From CAJXSD01 sp964633145 (GTDB taxonomy: Bacteria; Pseudomonadota; Alphaproteobacteria; Rhodobacterales; Rhodobacteraceae), in the NCBI GenBank assembly GCA_964633145.1, contig CAZWFE010000004.1:1-64000 (forward strand): DNA of 64,000 nt, written 5' to 3'. How positions within the stretch are numbered: position 1 is the stretch's first letter; each line of letters starts with the position of its first letter. This document shows, piece by piece, positions 7,622 to 16,593 of the stretch. The notes under the pieces are model-generated. The model searched no databases and was not told the origin of the DNA. It saw only the letters and a list, made by a program, of their open reading frames with translations. The position numbers and the translations under genes are program-made.

Positions 7622-8523
7622 TGTCAATTGACTTCAATATTGCCTTTGACGCCTATGAATCTGTTCGCCATCGCCTTCCGAGGTATGAACAAACAATGGC
7701 TCAGCCCAAAACAATCAATACACTCGACGACGTCGCCGATGACTTTGATGTTTTTTTTCTGGATGCATTTGGGGTTTTAAATATTGGTGAAAAAGTGATT
7801 CCAAATGTGCCCGAGCGGGTCGCTTCCCTGCAAAAGTTGGGGAAACGCGTACTCGTGGTCTCAAATGCGGCAGGCTTCCCACATGCAACATTGGTTCAAA
7901 AATACAAGCGGCTTGGGTACGACTTTGATCCCGAAGATATCATTACAAGCAGGGCTGCACTTTTAAAGGCCACGGTGCATCTCAAGGATAAACACTGGGG
8001 ATTGATGGCGACTCGAAGCACTGGACTAGAAGACCTAGAAGAATTAAGAGTTTCATACATCGAAGAAGACTCATCGATTTATGATGATGTGGACGGATTT
8101 TTGATGCTTGGTTCGGCAGCTTGGACAGAGACGCGGCAGGCCTTGCTCGAGAAATCTTTGCGGGATAAACCTCGTCCAGTTTTTGTTGGAAATCCTGATA
8201 TTGTAGCGCCGCGAGAAAGTGGGTTTTCAACGGAGCCAGGGTATTATGCGCACCGACTTGCAGATAATGTAGGCGTTGTTCCTGAGTTTTTTGGAAAACC
8301 ATTCAAGAACATATATGAGCTCGCATTTGAACGCATAGGAAAAGTGGAAAAATCGCGCATTCTCATGGTAGGCGACAGTTTGCACACCGATATTTTAGGT
8401 GCTAACTGTATTGGAATTCAGTCAGCACTGGTATCAAATTATGGATTTTTTGCTAATCAAGATCTTGAGACCGCGCTCAAAACTGCTCAAATGTTTCCAG
8501 ATTACATTTTAGCTCAACCATGA
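7621..8523 (+). CDS. HAD-superfamily class IIA hydrolase (TIGR01459-like)
   Basis: 300 residues. The start overlaps the phnE2 stop by one base and has an AGAGGGG ribosome site at 7604-7610. Motif I is FFLDAFGVL, so the nucleophile is D48 but the usual acid/base at D+2 is replaced by F50. This is in keeping with the TIGR01459 branch, where as I recall D+2 is aromatic. Motif II VVSNAAG, the lysine region GKPFKN and motif IV MVGDSLHTDILGA are intact, with a class IIA (NagD-like) cap between. It is cytosolic. Its place at the end of a P-transport operon suggests it acts on the imported phospho-compound or its first metabolite, releasing Pi. Whether the altered motif I gives a phosphatase or another activity is unresolved. 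Confidence 0.82.
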   Translation: MSIDFNIAFDAYESVRHRLPRYEQTMAQPKTINTLDDVADDFDVFFLDAFGVLNIGEKVIPNVPERVASLQKLGKRVLVVSNAAGFPHATLVQKYKRLGYDFDPEDIITSRAALLKATVHLKDKHWGLMATRSTGLEDLEELRVSYIEEDSSIYDDVDGFLMLGSAAWTETRQALLEKSLRDKPRPVFVGNPDIVAPRESGFSTEPGYYAHRLADNVGVVPEFFGKPFKNIYELAFERIGKVEKSRILMVGDSLHTDILGANCIGIQSALVSNYGFFANQDLETALKTAQMFPDYILAQP

Positions 8524-8531
8524 TTCTAAAG

Positions 8532-9398
8532 TTAAAACCGCTTGTTTAGCGTTATTATCGCGATCCCGATCAAGATCGTGGATCCGCCGTAAAACTTTTC
8601 TAATGTCAAAGTTTCACCTAGGAAAATATTTCCACCGACAACAGAAAAAACGGGTAGCAAGAGTAAGAAGGGGGCTACTTTGCCCACATCGTGTTGTCGT
8701 ATCAATGAGTTCCAGAAATAATATCCAAGACACGTCATGATTAGCCCCAAATAAAGTACCGTCCACCAGACAATGGGCTTGGCTGTTTGGATTGCTTCTA
8801 TCTGGCCTTGCTCAAAAATTGCGGACATTAGGAACAACTGGGGTGTTGCAAAGACGGCAATCCAAGCGGTGACTTGCATTCCGGTGATGTCAGTCAGTTT
8901 TCGGACCATGACTTGGCCCAACGCCCAAGCAAAACAACCGCTGAGCACCAAGATGATAGACACCAAGCTGCCGCTTAATTCGTCTTGTTGACTCATTATT
9001 GCGACGCCCAGAAACGATACGGCGATGCCAATCCATTTTTTGGAATCCGGCTTTTCATTCAGCAGGACGGCGCCAAGGATCACCAGAAAGGGGACCTCTA
9101 GTTGTACGATGATTGAGGCAAGCCCTGCTTCCAAACCTTTTACCCCAGTGAAAGTAAGGCTGTATTGGATGGCGGCAGCGACAATGGCGATTTTGAAAAT
9201 TGCTATAAACTTGCCCTTGGGCAAGGGCGCAAACCAAACCAAGACCAACGCTGTTAGCGAAAAGCGAAAGGCCATCAATAAAATTGGCGGAAAATGGTTT
9301 ATAGCCCCTTTTGCAAATACGAAACCCAACCCCCACAAAAGCGGTACAGTCAGTGCCATTAATGTTTGTTTAGGCGTGAGTTGGTTCATTGCTGTCAT
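8532..9398 (-). CDS. EamA/DMT-superfamily transporter
   Basis: 288 residues with ten predicted membrane helices arranged as two EamA repeats (first opening PLLWGLGFVFAKGAINHFPP, second after about residue 145, LSGCFAWALGQVMVRKL). YdcZ/EamA proteins export amino acids or other small metabolites; substrate cannot be told. It is convergent with the HAD gene, 8 nt apart, and marks the right boundary of the AT-rich phosphorus locus. ATG 9389 is an alternative start three codons in. Confidence 0.87.
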   Translation of the reverse strand: MTAMNQLTPKQTLMALTVPLLWGLGFVFAKGAINHFPPILLMAFRFSLTALVLVWFAPLPKGKFIAIFKIAIVAAAIQYSLTFTGVKGLEAGLASIIVQLEVPFLVILGAVLLNEKPDSKKWIGIAVSFLGVAIMSQQDELSGSLVSIILVLSGCFAWALGQVMVRKLTDITGMQVTAWIAVFATPQLFLMSAIFEQGQIEAIQTAKPIVWWTVLYLGLIMTCLGYYFWNSLIRQHDVGKVAPFLLLLPVFSVVGGNIFLGETLTLEKFYGGSTILIGIAIITLNKRF

Positions 9399-9666
9399 TC
9401 AAATCGCTGCGGTGCTTGGTGATTTCAATGACCAGCATCGGGATTTCCCCTAGGCTGTCTGGTTTAAACGCGACCTGCGGGGCTGTCGTTTATGGGCTGG
9501 CGATATAAATCTGATCCGACGTACCGATGAATTATATTATTGTAAGGGGCTGTGCCGACGCGTCAGTTTCCACCACTGTAAGTTGGCTTACATATATTAA
9601 ATCAGCACATGTTAGGCGACACGCGATCATTGCTGATGCATGGCAGACTGTACTTATGCTCTGGTT

Positions 9667-10581
9667 TTAATTGCCGTCGTAGCCGACCATATGCTGCTCG
9701 CCGCGTTCGCGGGCCAAGTGGATTTGTTTTTGACGTTCACGAAAACGGTCTTTGTCGGCTTCGGTGGTTTCGTTGCTGCATTGATGGCAGGCAACACCGT
9801 GTTCGTATTCTGGCCGCTCTTTGTCTTGGGGCAGGATCGGGCGCCGGCATGCATAGCATAGTTGGTGCGGCCCCTCGGTCAGTCCATGGCCGACAGAGAC
9901 GCGTGCATCAAACACAAAACATTCGCCATCCCATTTGCTCTCGGTTTTTGGAACATCTTCTAGGTATTTTAGAATGCCACCCTTCAGGTGATAGACGTCA
10001 TTTACCCCTTGGCCCAGCAAATAGTTGGTTGATTTTTCACAGCGGATACCGCCGGTGCAAAACATCGCAACGCGTTTATTGTGAAAGCGATCTTTATTTT
10101 CTTCCCACCATTTGGGGAATTCGCGGAATGATTTTGTTTGGGGATCTATCGCGCCTTGGAATGTTCCAATGCCCACTTCATAATCATTGCGGGTGTCAAT
10201 CACCACAACGTCGGGGGATGAAATCAAGTCGTTCCAATCCTGCGCCTCGACGTAATGGCCGACGCGTGCTTTGGGGTCTACATCGGGCTGACCCATTGTC
10301 ACGATTTCTTTTTTTAGCTTCACTTTCATCCGTGGAAACGGGGGTAATGATGCTGTGCTTTCCTTGTGTTCTAGGTCGGCGCAACCGGGTAAACTGCGCA
10401 GGTGGTTTAGGATTGCATCAATCCCAGCGCGTGACCCTGCAATCGTGCCATTAATTCCCTCTTTTGCAATTAAAAGGGATCCCGAGATACCAAGGTCTTG
10501 GCATTTTTCCTGAAGGGGGCCGCGCATTGCAGCGGGGTCCTCAAACCTTGTAAAGTGATATAGTGCAGCTACCGTAAACAT
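9667..10581 (-). CDS. trhO: tRNA uridine(34) 5-hydroxylase, rhodanese family
   Basis: 304 residues from ATG 10581 (MFTVAALYHF, the usual N-terminus; an extension from 10611 has no support). An N-terminal acylphosphatase-like domain is followed by a rhodanese domain (about 120-220) with active site MFCTGGIRCEKS, and a C-terminal zinc-binding-like cysteine region (CYACRR ... CHQC). TrhO/YceA makes 5-hydroxyuridine at the tRNA wobble position in an oxygen-dependent way. It stands alone, transcribed away from the PhnA-like gene. Confidence 0.93.
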   Translation of the reverse strand: MFTVAALYHFTRFEDPAAMRGPLQEKCQDLGISGSLLIAKEGINGTIAGSRAGIDAILNHLRSLPGCADLEHKESTASLPPFPRMKVKLKKEIVTMGQPDVDPKARVGHYVEAQDWNDLISSPDVVVIDTRNDYEVGIGTFQGAIDPQTKSFREFPKWWEENKDRFHNKRVAMFCTGGIRCEKSTNYLLGQGVNDVYHLKGGILKYLEDVPKTESKWDGECFVFDARVSVGHGLTEGPHQLCYACRRPILPQDKERPEYEHGVACHQCSNETTEADKDRFRERQKQIHLARERGEQHMVGYDGN

Positions 10582-10828
10582 GTGCTGGGCCTTACATTGA
10601 AAATCTACCAAAAATCAAGAGTGAAACATGCAATGCGGCTGTGTTTGCCCTGAACAAATTGTCACGTATCCGTCTAAACATGCCAGATAGACAATTTTTG
10701 ACATATGCGTTTGATCCTATGATGGAATGAAAGCTTGTGCCGCACAGATCCGCGCGGCTTGTGAACCTGCGATATTCAAGATAAAGCACTGAGATTGGAC
10801 AAACCTAGAGTGTTAAAGGAAACCGGAT

Positions 10829-11332
10829 ATGGCATGTGAAATTTGTGGCGATGTGGTTGCAGGCTCTGTGCGAATGGACCCAAAGCCCGATAATGTCGCG
10901 CTGTGTGCGACATGTTTGGGCGGCGTGCAGGGACATAATGTGCCAGAGGGTCACTGGAATTCACTGACCACTGCCATGTGGTCCGATCGTCCCGCGGTGC
11001 AAGTTCTGTGTTGGCGCATGCTTAACCGGTTTCGGGATCAAGGTTGGGCGGCCGACGCTTTGGATATGTTGTTCCTTGAAGATGACGTTGTTGAATGGGC
11101 CAAGGCCGGTGGCAGTGATGTCATCCACCGCGATAGCAACGGGGATGTCCTGAACGCCGGTGATACTGTCGTTCTGATCAAAGACTTGCCCGTCAAAGGG
11201 GCCGGATTTACTGCGAAACGCGGGACTGCGGTGCGGGGAATTTCATTGGTCCAAGACAATCCTGGTCAAATCGAAGGCCGTGTCGAGGGGCAACGCATCG
11301 TCATTCTGACCGAATTTGTTAAGCGTAAATGA
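10829..11332 (+). CDS. PhnA/YjdM-like zinc-ribbon protein
   Basis: 167 residues, preceded by AAAGGA at 10815-10820. The N-terminus has a zinc ribbon (CEICGD ... LCATC) and the C-terminal ~70 residues are the PhnA/YjdM domain (DSNGDVLNAGDTVVLIKDL ... VKGAGFTAKRGT). Despite the old name, YjdM is not required for phosphonate use in E. coli and its function is uncertain. There is a roughly 55-residue helical segment between the two domains. It is monocistronic and separated from the phosphorus locus by two genes. Confidence 0.85.
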   Translation: MACEICGDVVAGSVRMDPKPDNVALCATCLGGVQGHNVPEGHWNSLTTAMWSDRPAVQVLCWRMLNRFRDQGWAADALDMLFLEDDVVEWAKAGGSDVIHRDSNGDVLNAGDTVVLIKDLPVKGAGFTAKRGTAVRGISLVQDNPGQIEGRVEGQRIVILTEFVKRK

Positions 11333-11412
11333 TAGCGCAGCCTAGATAGCTATCCCAACAGTTTTGCACAGGCGACCAAGCTGATAGTATGCGGGATTGG
11401 CCGTTTGTGCGC

Positions 11413-11444
11413 CCTGCAAACCCATGGGGTCATAGGTTTGCAGG
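11413..11444. terminator. Bidirectional terminator-like hairpin between yjdM-like and thrS
   Basis: Perfect 10-bp arms at 11413-11422 and 11435-11444 around a 12-nt loop, in the gap between two convergent genes. The T tract is weak on both strands, so it may act with Rho or only as a 3' end stabiliser. Confidence 0.5.
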
Positions 11445-11456
11445 CTTGTATTTGGG

Positions 11457-13403
11457 TTATGCCATGTCCGGCGCGACCATTTCCGCGCTGAGATCGGCGA
11501 TAATCTGATCCAATTCAACGACCGAGGTTTTGTTTTCCCCCAAGCGCCGCATCGAAACGGTGCGTTGTTCGACCTCTTTCATACCACAGGCCAAAATCAC
11601 GGGGACCTTGCCCAATGAATGTTCGCGGACCTTGTAGTTGATTTTTTCGTTGCGCAGGTCCAATTCGGCGCGGATACCGCGCGCCTGTAGGGCTGCGACC
11701 ACGTCACGGCAGTAATCGTCGGCATCAGACACGATGGATGCGACAACGACCTGACGTGGGGCCAACCAGAATGGCAGTTTACCTGCAAAGCTTTCGATCA
11801 AGATCCCGATAAATCGTTCAAAGGATCCCAAAACCGCGCGGTGTAACATAACAGGGCGGTGTTTGTTGCCATCCGCACCGATGTAATTTGCATCCAAGCG
11901 TTCGGGCAGAACAAAATCGACCTGCAATGTGCCACATTGCCAGTCACGACCAATCGCATCGGTCAATACGAATTCCAGTTTGGGGCCGTAAAACGCGCCT
12001 TCGCCGGGGTTTAGTTCGAATTCATAGCCCGCAGCTTGGGTGGCAGTTTTTAGCGCATTTTCGGCCTTGTCCCAGACGTCATCCGATCCCGCACGTTTTT
12101 CGGGGCGATCCGAGAATTTGATTTGGAAGGACTCAAATCCCAAGTCGCGGTACACGTTGGACAAGAATTCGATAAAGCGTTTGGTTTCTGCCTCAATCTG
12201 GTCTTCGGTGCAGAAAATATGCGCGTCGTCTTGGGTAAAGCCGCGCACGCGCATGATACCGTGCAGCGCGCCAGAGGGTTCATAGCGGTTGCATGACCCA
12301 AATTCCGCCATGCGCAAAGGCAGGTCACGATAGGATTTCAATCCTTGGTTATAGACCTGAACGTGGCAGGGGCAGTTCATGGGTTTCAGGGCATTCACGG
12401 CCTTTTCACGGGCATGTTCTTCGTCCACTTCGACGATGAACATGTTTTCTTGGTATTTTTCCCAATGGCCCGATGCTTCCCACAATTTGCGATCAACAAC
12501 TTGGGGTGTGTTGACCTCAACATAGCCGCCGCGGGTTTGTTGGCGGCGCATATAGTCTTGTAGCGTGGTATAGATTTTCCAACCGTTTGGATGCCAGAAA
12601 ATTTGGCCGGGGGCCTCTTCTTGCATGTGGAAGAGGTCCATTTCGCGACCCAATTTACGGTGATCGCGTTTTGCGGCCTCTTCTAACATAGTTAGGTGGG
12701 CTTTGAGTTGTTCTTTGTTTTGGAATGCGACGCCATAGATGCGTTGCAGTTGTGCCTGCGAACTGTCACCACGCCAATAGGCGCCTGCGACGCTCATTAA
12801 TTTAAAGCCATCCGCGGGCACCTGTCCGGTGTGTTGCAAATGCGGCCCACGGCACAAATCCTGCCAGTCACCATGCCAATACATGCGGATTTGCTGATCG
12901 GCTGGAATGGCCTCGACCAGTTCAACTTTGTAGGGTTCGTTGGTGTCGCGGTAATATTGAATGGCGCGATCGCGGTCCCATGTTTCGGTGCGTACAGGAT
13001 CGCGGGCTGCGATGATGTCGCGCATTTTCTTTTCGATTGTTCCCAGATCTTCGGGGCTGAAGGGTTCGGCCCGATCAAAGTCATAGTACCAGCCGTTTTG
13101 GATAACGGGTCCGATCGTGACCTTGACATCTGGCCAGATTTCTTGGACCGCACGCGCCATGATATGCGCCAGATCGTGGCGGATCAATTCCAGTGCTGGC
13201 ACTTCGTCCTTGAGTGTGTTGATCGCGATTGTCGCGTCTGAACTGATGGGCCAAGCCAAATCGTAATGCGCGCCGTTTACCGTTGCGCTGATTGCCTTTT
13301 TTGCCAAAGAGGTGGCGATTGAGGCTGCGACCTCGGCCGCAGTGATGCCTGCGTCGTAGTTGCGTTGATTGCCATCGGGGAAAGTCAGAGTGATTTGGGA
13401 CAT
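11457..13403 (-). CDS. thrS: Threonyl-tRNA synthetase
   Basis: 648 residues (E. coli 642). Start at 13403 has a strong AGGAGG ribosome site seven bases upstream on the minus strand and gives MSQITLTFPDG. Domains in order: TGS (1-65), the ThrRS second additional domain with editing-site histidines (HDLAHIMA), class II catalytic core with motif 2 (FGSCNRYEPSGALHGIMRVRGFTQDDAH) and motif 3 region, zinc ligand Cys in MNCPCH, and a C-terminal anticodon-binding domain. Essential for charging tRNA-Thr in the cytosol. Confidence 0.98.
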   Translation of the reverse strand: MSQITLTFPDGNQRNYDAGITAAEVAASIATSLAKKAISATVNGAHYDLAWPISSDATIAINTLKDEVPALELIRHDLAHIMARAVQEIWPDVKVTIGPVIQNGWYYDFDRAEPFSPEDLGTIEKKMRDIIAARDPVRTETWDRDRAIQYYRDTNEPYKVELVEAIPADQQIRMYWHGDWQDLCRGPHLQHTGQVPADGFKLMSVAGAYWRGDSSQAQLQRIYGVAFQNKEQLKAHLTMLEEAAKRDHRKLGREMDLFHMQEEAPGQIFWHPNGWKIYTTLQDYMRRQQTRGGYVEVNTPQVVDRKLWEASGHWEKYQENMFIVEVDEEHAREKAVNALKPMNCPCHVQVYNQGLKSYRDLPLRMAEFGSCNRYEPSGALHGIMRVRGFTQDDAHIFCTEDQIEAETKRFIEFLSNVYRDLGFESFQIKFSDRPEKRAGSDDVWDKAENALKTATQAAGYEFELNPGEGAFYGPKLEFVLTDAIGRDWQCGTLQVDFVLPERLDANYIGADGNKHRPVMLHRAVLGSFERFIGILIESFAGKLPFWLAPRQVVVASIVSDADDYCRDVVAALQARGIRAELDLRNEKINYKVREHSLGKVPVILACGMKEVEQRTVSMRRLGENKTSVVELDQIIADLSAEMVAPDMA

Positions 13404-13516
13404 CTTGGTCCTCCTCGTCTGTTTGGCGCCCACGGAACGCCCGGTTGCGGGTTATGGTTTGAGGATGCTTAATGCCGCTGCACGCCCCGTTCGTCAAGGT
13501 GAAATGTTTGAAAATG

Positions 13517-13542
13517 CGGGAGCCTCCGGCGGGAGTATTTTT
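13517..13542. repeat. Rhodobacteraceae-type GCCTCCGGCGGGAGTATTT intergenic motif
   Basis: The stretch GGGAGCCTCCGGCGGGAG followed by TATTTTTG lies between the divergent thrS and alpha/beta hydrolase genes. I recall very similar CCTCCGGCGGG(G/A)xTATTT strings recurring in intergenic regions of Rhodobacteraceae genomes. It forms a short GC hairpin followed by T residues. Only one copy is evident in this window. Confidence 0.4.
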
Positions 13543-13609
13543 GCAAAACTGAAAGTGCGGTTGATTTTTGGAAAGATCGGCGGCAGTTTGAGAGGAAAAG
13601 AGGGCTGTT

Positions 13610-14374
13610 ATGGTTGCATATGTTCGAAATGAAAATGGTCACATGTTGGCGTATGAGAAAACCCAAGGGCGCGGGCCTTTGGTTGTGTTTTTGGGCGGTT
13701 TCATGTCGGATATGCAAGGGTCTAAGGCCCAGTTTTTCGAGCAATGGGCGCGGGACGCGGGGCAGGCATTTGTGCGGTTTGATTATTCCGGTCACGGTCA
13801 GTCCGAGGGCGAATTTACCCAAGGTAGTGTCGCGCAGTGGGCGCGTGATGCAAAATCTGTGATTGAGGCCTGCGCCACTGATGACGATATGGGGCAAGAT
13901 GTGGTTTTGGTCGGTTCATCCATGGGGGGCTGGATTGCGTTGCATTTGGCCAAGTCCCTAGGTCCGCGTGTTAAAGCCATATTAGGAATTGCAGCCGCGC
14001 CGGATTTTACGGAAGACAGTATGTGGGCGGGTTTTAACCCGCAACAACGCGCCAAGTTGGACGAAGATGGGATCATTTATTTGCCATCTGGGTATGATCA
14101 AGATTATCCGATTTCAAAAACATTGATTGAAGGCAGCCGTGCGGTGTTGGTATTGCGTTCACCTTTGCGATTTGCTTGCCCTGTTGCGTTGGTGCAAGGC
14201 AGCGAAGATCAGGCTGTGACGCGTGATACGGCATTGCGGTTGTTTGACCATATTGAGGCACAACATCTGAGTTTACAGTTTGAAAAGGGCGCAGACCATT
14301 CGTTTTCTTCGGATGCGTGTTTGACCATTTTACAAGAGACATTAGAGCGACTGCTTTACAACATAAAGATGTAG
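13610..14374 (+). CDS. Alpha/beta hydrolase
   Basis: 254 residues with the canonical fold. The nucleophile elbow is GSSMGGW, the oxyanion region is LGGFMSDMQGSKA, an aspartate is in GSEDQAV and the catalytic histidine is in GADHSFS near the C-terminus. The closest described type I can suggest is the ABHD10-like thioesterase/esterase group, found widely in alphaproteobacteria, which would act on acyl-thioesters or esters in the cytosol. No signal peptide. AGAGGAAAAGAGG upstream supplies the ribosome site. Confidence 0.85.
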   Translation: MVAYVRNENGHMLAYEKTQGRGPLVVFLGGFMSDMQGSKAQFFEQWARDAGQAFVRFDYSGHGQSEGEFTQGSVAQWARDAKSVIEACATDDDMGQDVVLVGSSMGGWIALHLAKSLGPRVKAILGIAAAPDFTEDSMWAGFNPQQRAKLDEDGIIYLPSGYDQDYPISKTLIEGSRAVLVLRSPLRFACPVALVQGSEDQAVTRDTALRLFDHIEAQHLSLQFEKGADHSFSSDACLTILQETLERLLYNIKM

Positions 14375-14451
14375 ACTTGCTCGAGGTATCGCTTTTGCAT
14401 TGCTTTCGTTTGTGAAATTATACAAACTAAAGTTAGTAAGAGGTGGTGCAG

Positions 14452-15171
14452 ATGAAAGATATTCCGGTTGTGTTTATTCCGGGCACGCTCTGCGATGCGC
14501 GGTTGTTTTTTCCACAGGTCGAAGAGCTATCCCAAAATTGGGTCGTATCGGTGGCCCCGCCACTGGTTGGTGGATCTATCACGCAATATGCCACATGCTT
14601 GGCAGCCCAACTGCCCAGTCGATTTTCGGTTGTGGGCCATGAGTTGGGCGCCTGTATCGCGATGGAATTGGTGCGCAAAATTCCAGAGCGTGTGGATCGT
14701 TTGGCGATCATGTCTGCAAATGCCTTGGCGGATGTTCCAAGCGATATTACCCAACGCGAACACGATATCGTCGCGGCACGCAGTGGACCGTTTCCCGATT
14801 GCTATACGAAATCACTTGCATCCCGTCTAAGCAAGCCTGGTTCATCCGAGCAGGTGTTGAACGTTTTGCAAGACATGGCCGAGGCCAGCAATCCGCAAAC
14901 CTATATCGATCATATTCGCGCCATGCAAAAGCGTCCTGATCAGCAATCCACGTTGCGCCGATATAACAAACCTGTCGGTATTATTTGTGGTCGTGATGAC
15001 CCAATCTATCCGCTGCGCCGGATTGAGTTTTTGGCACAATTGATACCAGATGCGCAGTTATATGTGATCGACCGTGCTGGTCATTATCCCAGTTTGGAAA
15101 ACCCAATGGATTGTACGTTGGCATTGTCGCGGTGGCTAAAGCAGCCTTTGGTGTTACATCGCAGCGCTTAG
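14452..15171 (+). CDS. Alpha/beta hydrolase (second)
   Basis: 239 residues from ATG 14452, which follows AGAGGTGG. The fold is shorter than the preceding hydrolase. GHELGAC is the probable nucleophile elbow, but it has E-L in place of the usual x-S: the sequence reads VVGHELGACIAMEL, so the standard G-x-S-x-G serine is replaced by glutamate. Downstream aspartate (GRDDPIYP) and histidine (DRAGHYPSLE) are present. It may therefore be a non-hydrolytic or altered family member. Its last 18 nt overlap the convergent peroxidase gene. Confidence 0.78.
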   Translation: MKDIPVVFIPGTLCDARLFFPQVEELSQNWVVSVAPPLVGGSITQYATCLAAQLPSRFSVVGHELGACIAMELVRKIPERVDRLAIMSANALADVPSDITQREHDIVAARSGPFPDCYTKSLASRLSKPGSSEQVLNVLQDMAEASNPQTYIDHIRAMQKRPDQQSTLRRYNKPVGIICGRDDPIYPLRRIEFLAQLIPDAQLYVIDRAGHYPSLENPMDCTLALSRWLKQPLVLHRSA

Positions 15172-15687
15172 AACCTGTTCAATATCAGATCGAATTTTGC
15201 GCCCCATGGGTTTGGTCACGGATGAATATCCACGAACAAAATCGCCGTTGTGATCGATCAACACTTTGTAAAAATTCCACTTGGGTTGAAACCCATGTTC
15301 ATTGGCAAGCCATTGAAACAGTGGATGCGCGCTGTCGCCACGCACGCTGACGATTTCGGTCATGGGCAGGGTGAGGTCAAAGTTGACTTCACAAAAGTCT
15401 TGGACCGCTTGGTTTGTGGACAGCTCTTGTTTGAAATCGTTTGATGGTACGGCCAAAACCACCAGACCCCGATCAGCGTAGGTGTCATAGAGACTTTGCA
15501 GGTCATTGTATTGTTTGGTAAATCCGCAACGGCTGGCTGTATTCGCAATTAATATCGGACGCCCGCGATAATCGGATAAATCAAATGTGTCGCCGTCAAT
15601 CGATGTGAATTCAAACGATTGGGCCTGCGCCAAAGGTGCGACAATTGTCGCAAATAGGGAAACGATTAAAATGATGACAAAGCGCAT
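15154..15687 (-). CDS. Glutathione peroxidase family protein, exported
   Basis: 177 residues from ATG 15687; this start gives a clean signal peptide (MRFVIILIVSLFATIVAPLAQAQ). The thioredoxin-fold active site is NTASRCGFTKQY with peroxidatic Cys54 (cysteine, not selenocysteine). VPSNDF and WNFYKVLIDHNG, the conserved Gln/Trp regions of the family, are also present. Probably reduces peroxides in the periplasm using a thioredoxin-like partner rather than glutathione. Transcribed away from the C26 amidase gene. Confidence 0.9.
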   Translation of the reverse strand: MRFVIILIVSLFATIVAPLAQAQSFEFTSIDGDTFDLSDYRGRPILIANTASRCGFTKQYNDLQSLYDTYADRGLVVLAVPSNDFKQELSTNQAVQDFCEVNFDLTLPMTEIVSVRGDSAHPLFQWLANEHGFQPKWNFYKVLIDHNGDFVRGYSSVTKPMGRKIRSDIEQVLSAAM

Positions 15688-15815
15688 AATTGATCCTTTC
15701 GTTTGAAAATTAGCTTGCATTTTAGGCAGGTCAAGTTCGCCAAGGATCAGTTTGATGTTGTACCATTGATTTCAGTGTAGTTCAGCGTTATTCATTTGCG
15801 CCATGCGAGGGCGAT

Positions 15816-16592
15816 ATGACAAAACCGATTATTGGAATTATTGGCAATAAACACCTGATTAACGATGAATATTTGGTCCATGCGGTGGGACAGCACAACA
15901 CGCATGCGGTTTCAACTGTGTCCGAGTGCATTCCGTTTATTGTGCCGACGGATCCGCGTTTGGTGGATGTCGCTGATTTGCTATCGGCCTGCGATGGGTT
16001 TTTATTCACCGGTGGCCGCCCCAATGTGCACCCCCACGAATACGGAGAGGAGCCCACCGAGGCGCATGGCGAATTCGATCGTGATCGTGATGCGGTAAGC
16101 TTGGCGTTAATTCGGGCGTGTGTAGAGCGGGGTCAGCCGATTTTCGGAATTTGTCGTGGGTTCCAAGAGGTGGCCGTTGCGATGGGGTCAACGCTTTATC
16201 CTGAAATTCGTGATCTGCCTGGTCGCATGAACCACCGTATGCCACCCGATGGCACGCTTGAGGAAAAATTTGCCCTGCGTCACGAGGTGGCATTTGAGGA
16301 AAATGGTAAATTCCATCGCGTTTTGGGGGCAACAACGGTGATGACCAATACTTTGCACGGTCAGGGGATTAAAACGGCTGGTCCACGGGTCGTGATTGAT
16401 GGATGGGCCCCAGATGGCACGCCCGAGGCGCTGTATATCGCGGATGCACCTGGATTTACCATGTCGGTGCAGTGGCATCCTGAATGGAATGCGCAGGATG
16501 ACCCTGTGTCGCGCCCGCTGTTTCAGGCCTTTGGTGATGCAGCCCGCGTTTGGAAAGATACCAAAGCATTAATGGGCCGCAAGATTGCGTAA
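15816..16592 (+). CDS. Gamma-glutamyl-gamma-aminobutyrate hydrolase family protein (peptidase C26)
   Basis: 258 residues. A class I glutamine-amidotransferase-like fold with nucleophile Cys in FGICRGFQE and His/Glu in VQWHPEW. PuuD of E. coli is the best-known member, cleaving gamma-glutamyl-GABA during putrescine breakdown. No other puu genes are nearby, so the substrate could be another gamma-glutamyl amide. Cytosolic. The convergent kynU gene ends one base after its stop. Confidence 0.9.
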   Translation: MTKPIIGIIGNKHLINDEYLVHAVGQHNTHAVSTVSECIPFIVPTDPRLVDVADLLSACDGFLFTGGRPNVHPHEYGEEPTEAHGEFDRDRDAVSLALIRACVERGQPIFGICRGFQEVAVAMGSTLYPEIRDLPGRMNHRMPPDGTLEEKFALRHEVAFEENGKFHRVLGATTVMTNTLHGQGIKTAGPRVVIDGWAPDGTPEALYIADAPGFTMSVQWHPEWNAQDDPVSRPLFQAFGDAARVWKDTKALMGRKIA

Positions 16593-16593
16593 A

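Noticed and set aside
10829..11332. PhnA-like protein as part of the phosphorus locus
   Set aside because: Separated from it by eamA and trhO, transcribed alone, and YjdM proteins are not linked to phosphonate breakdown.
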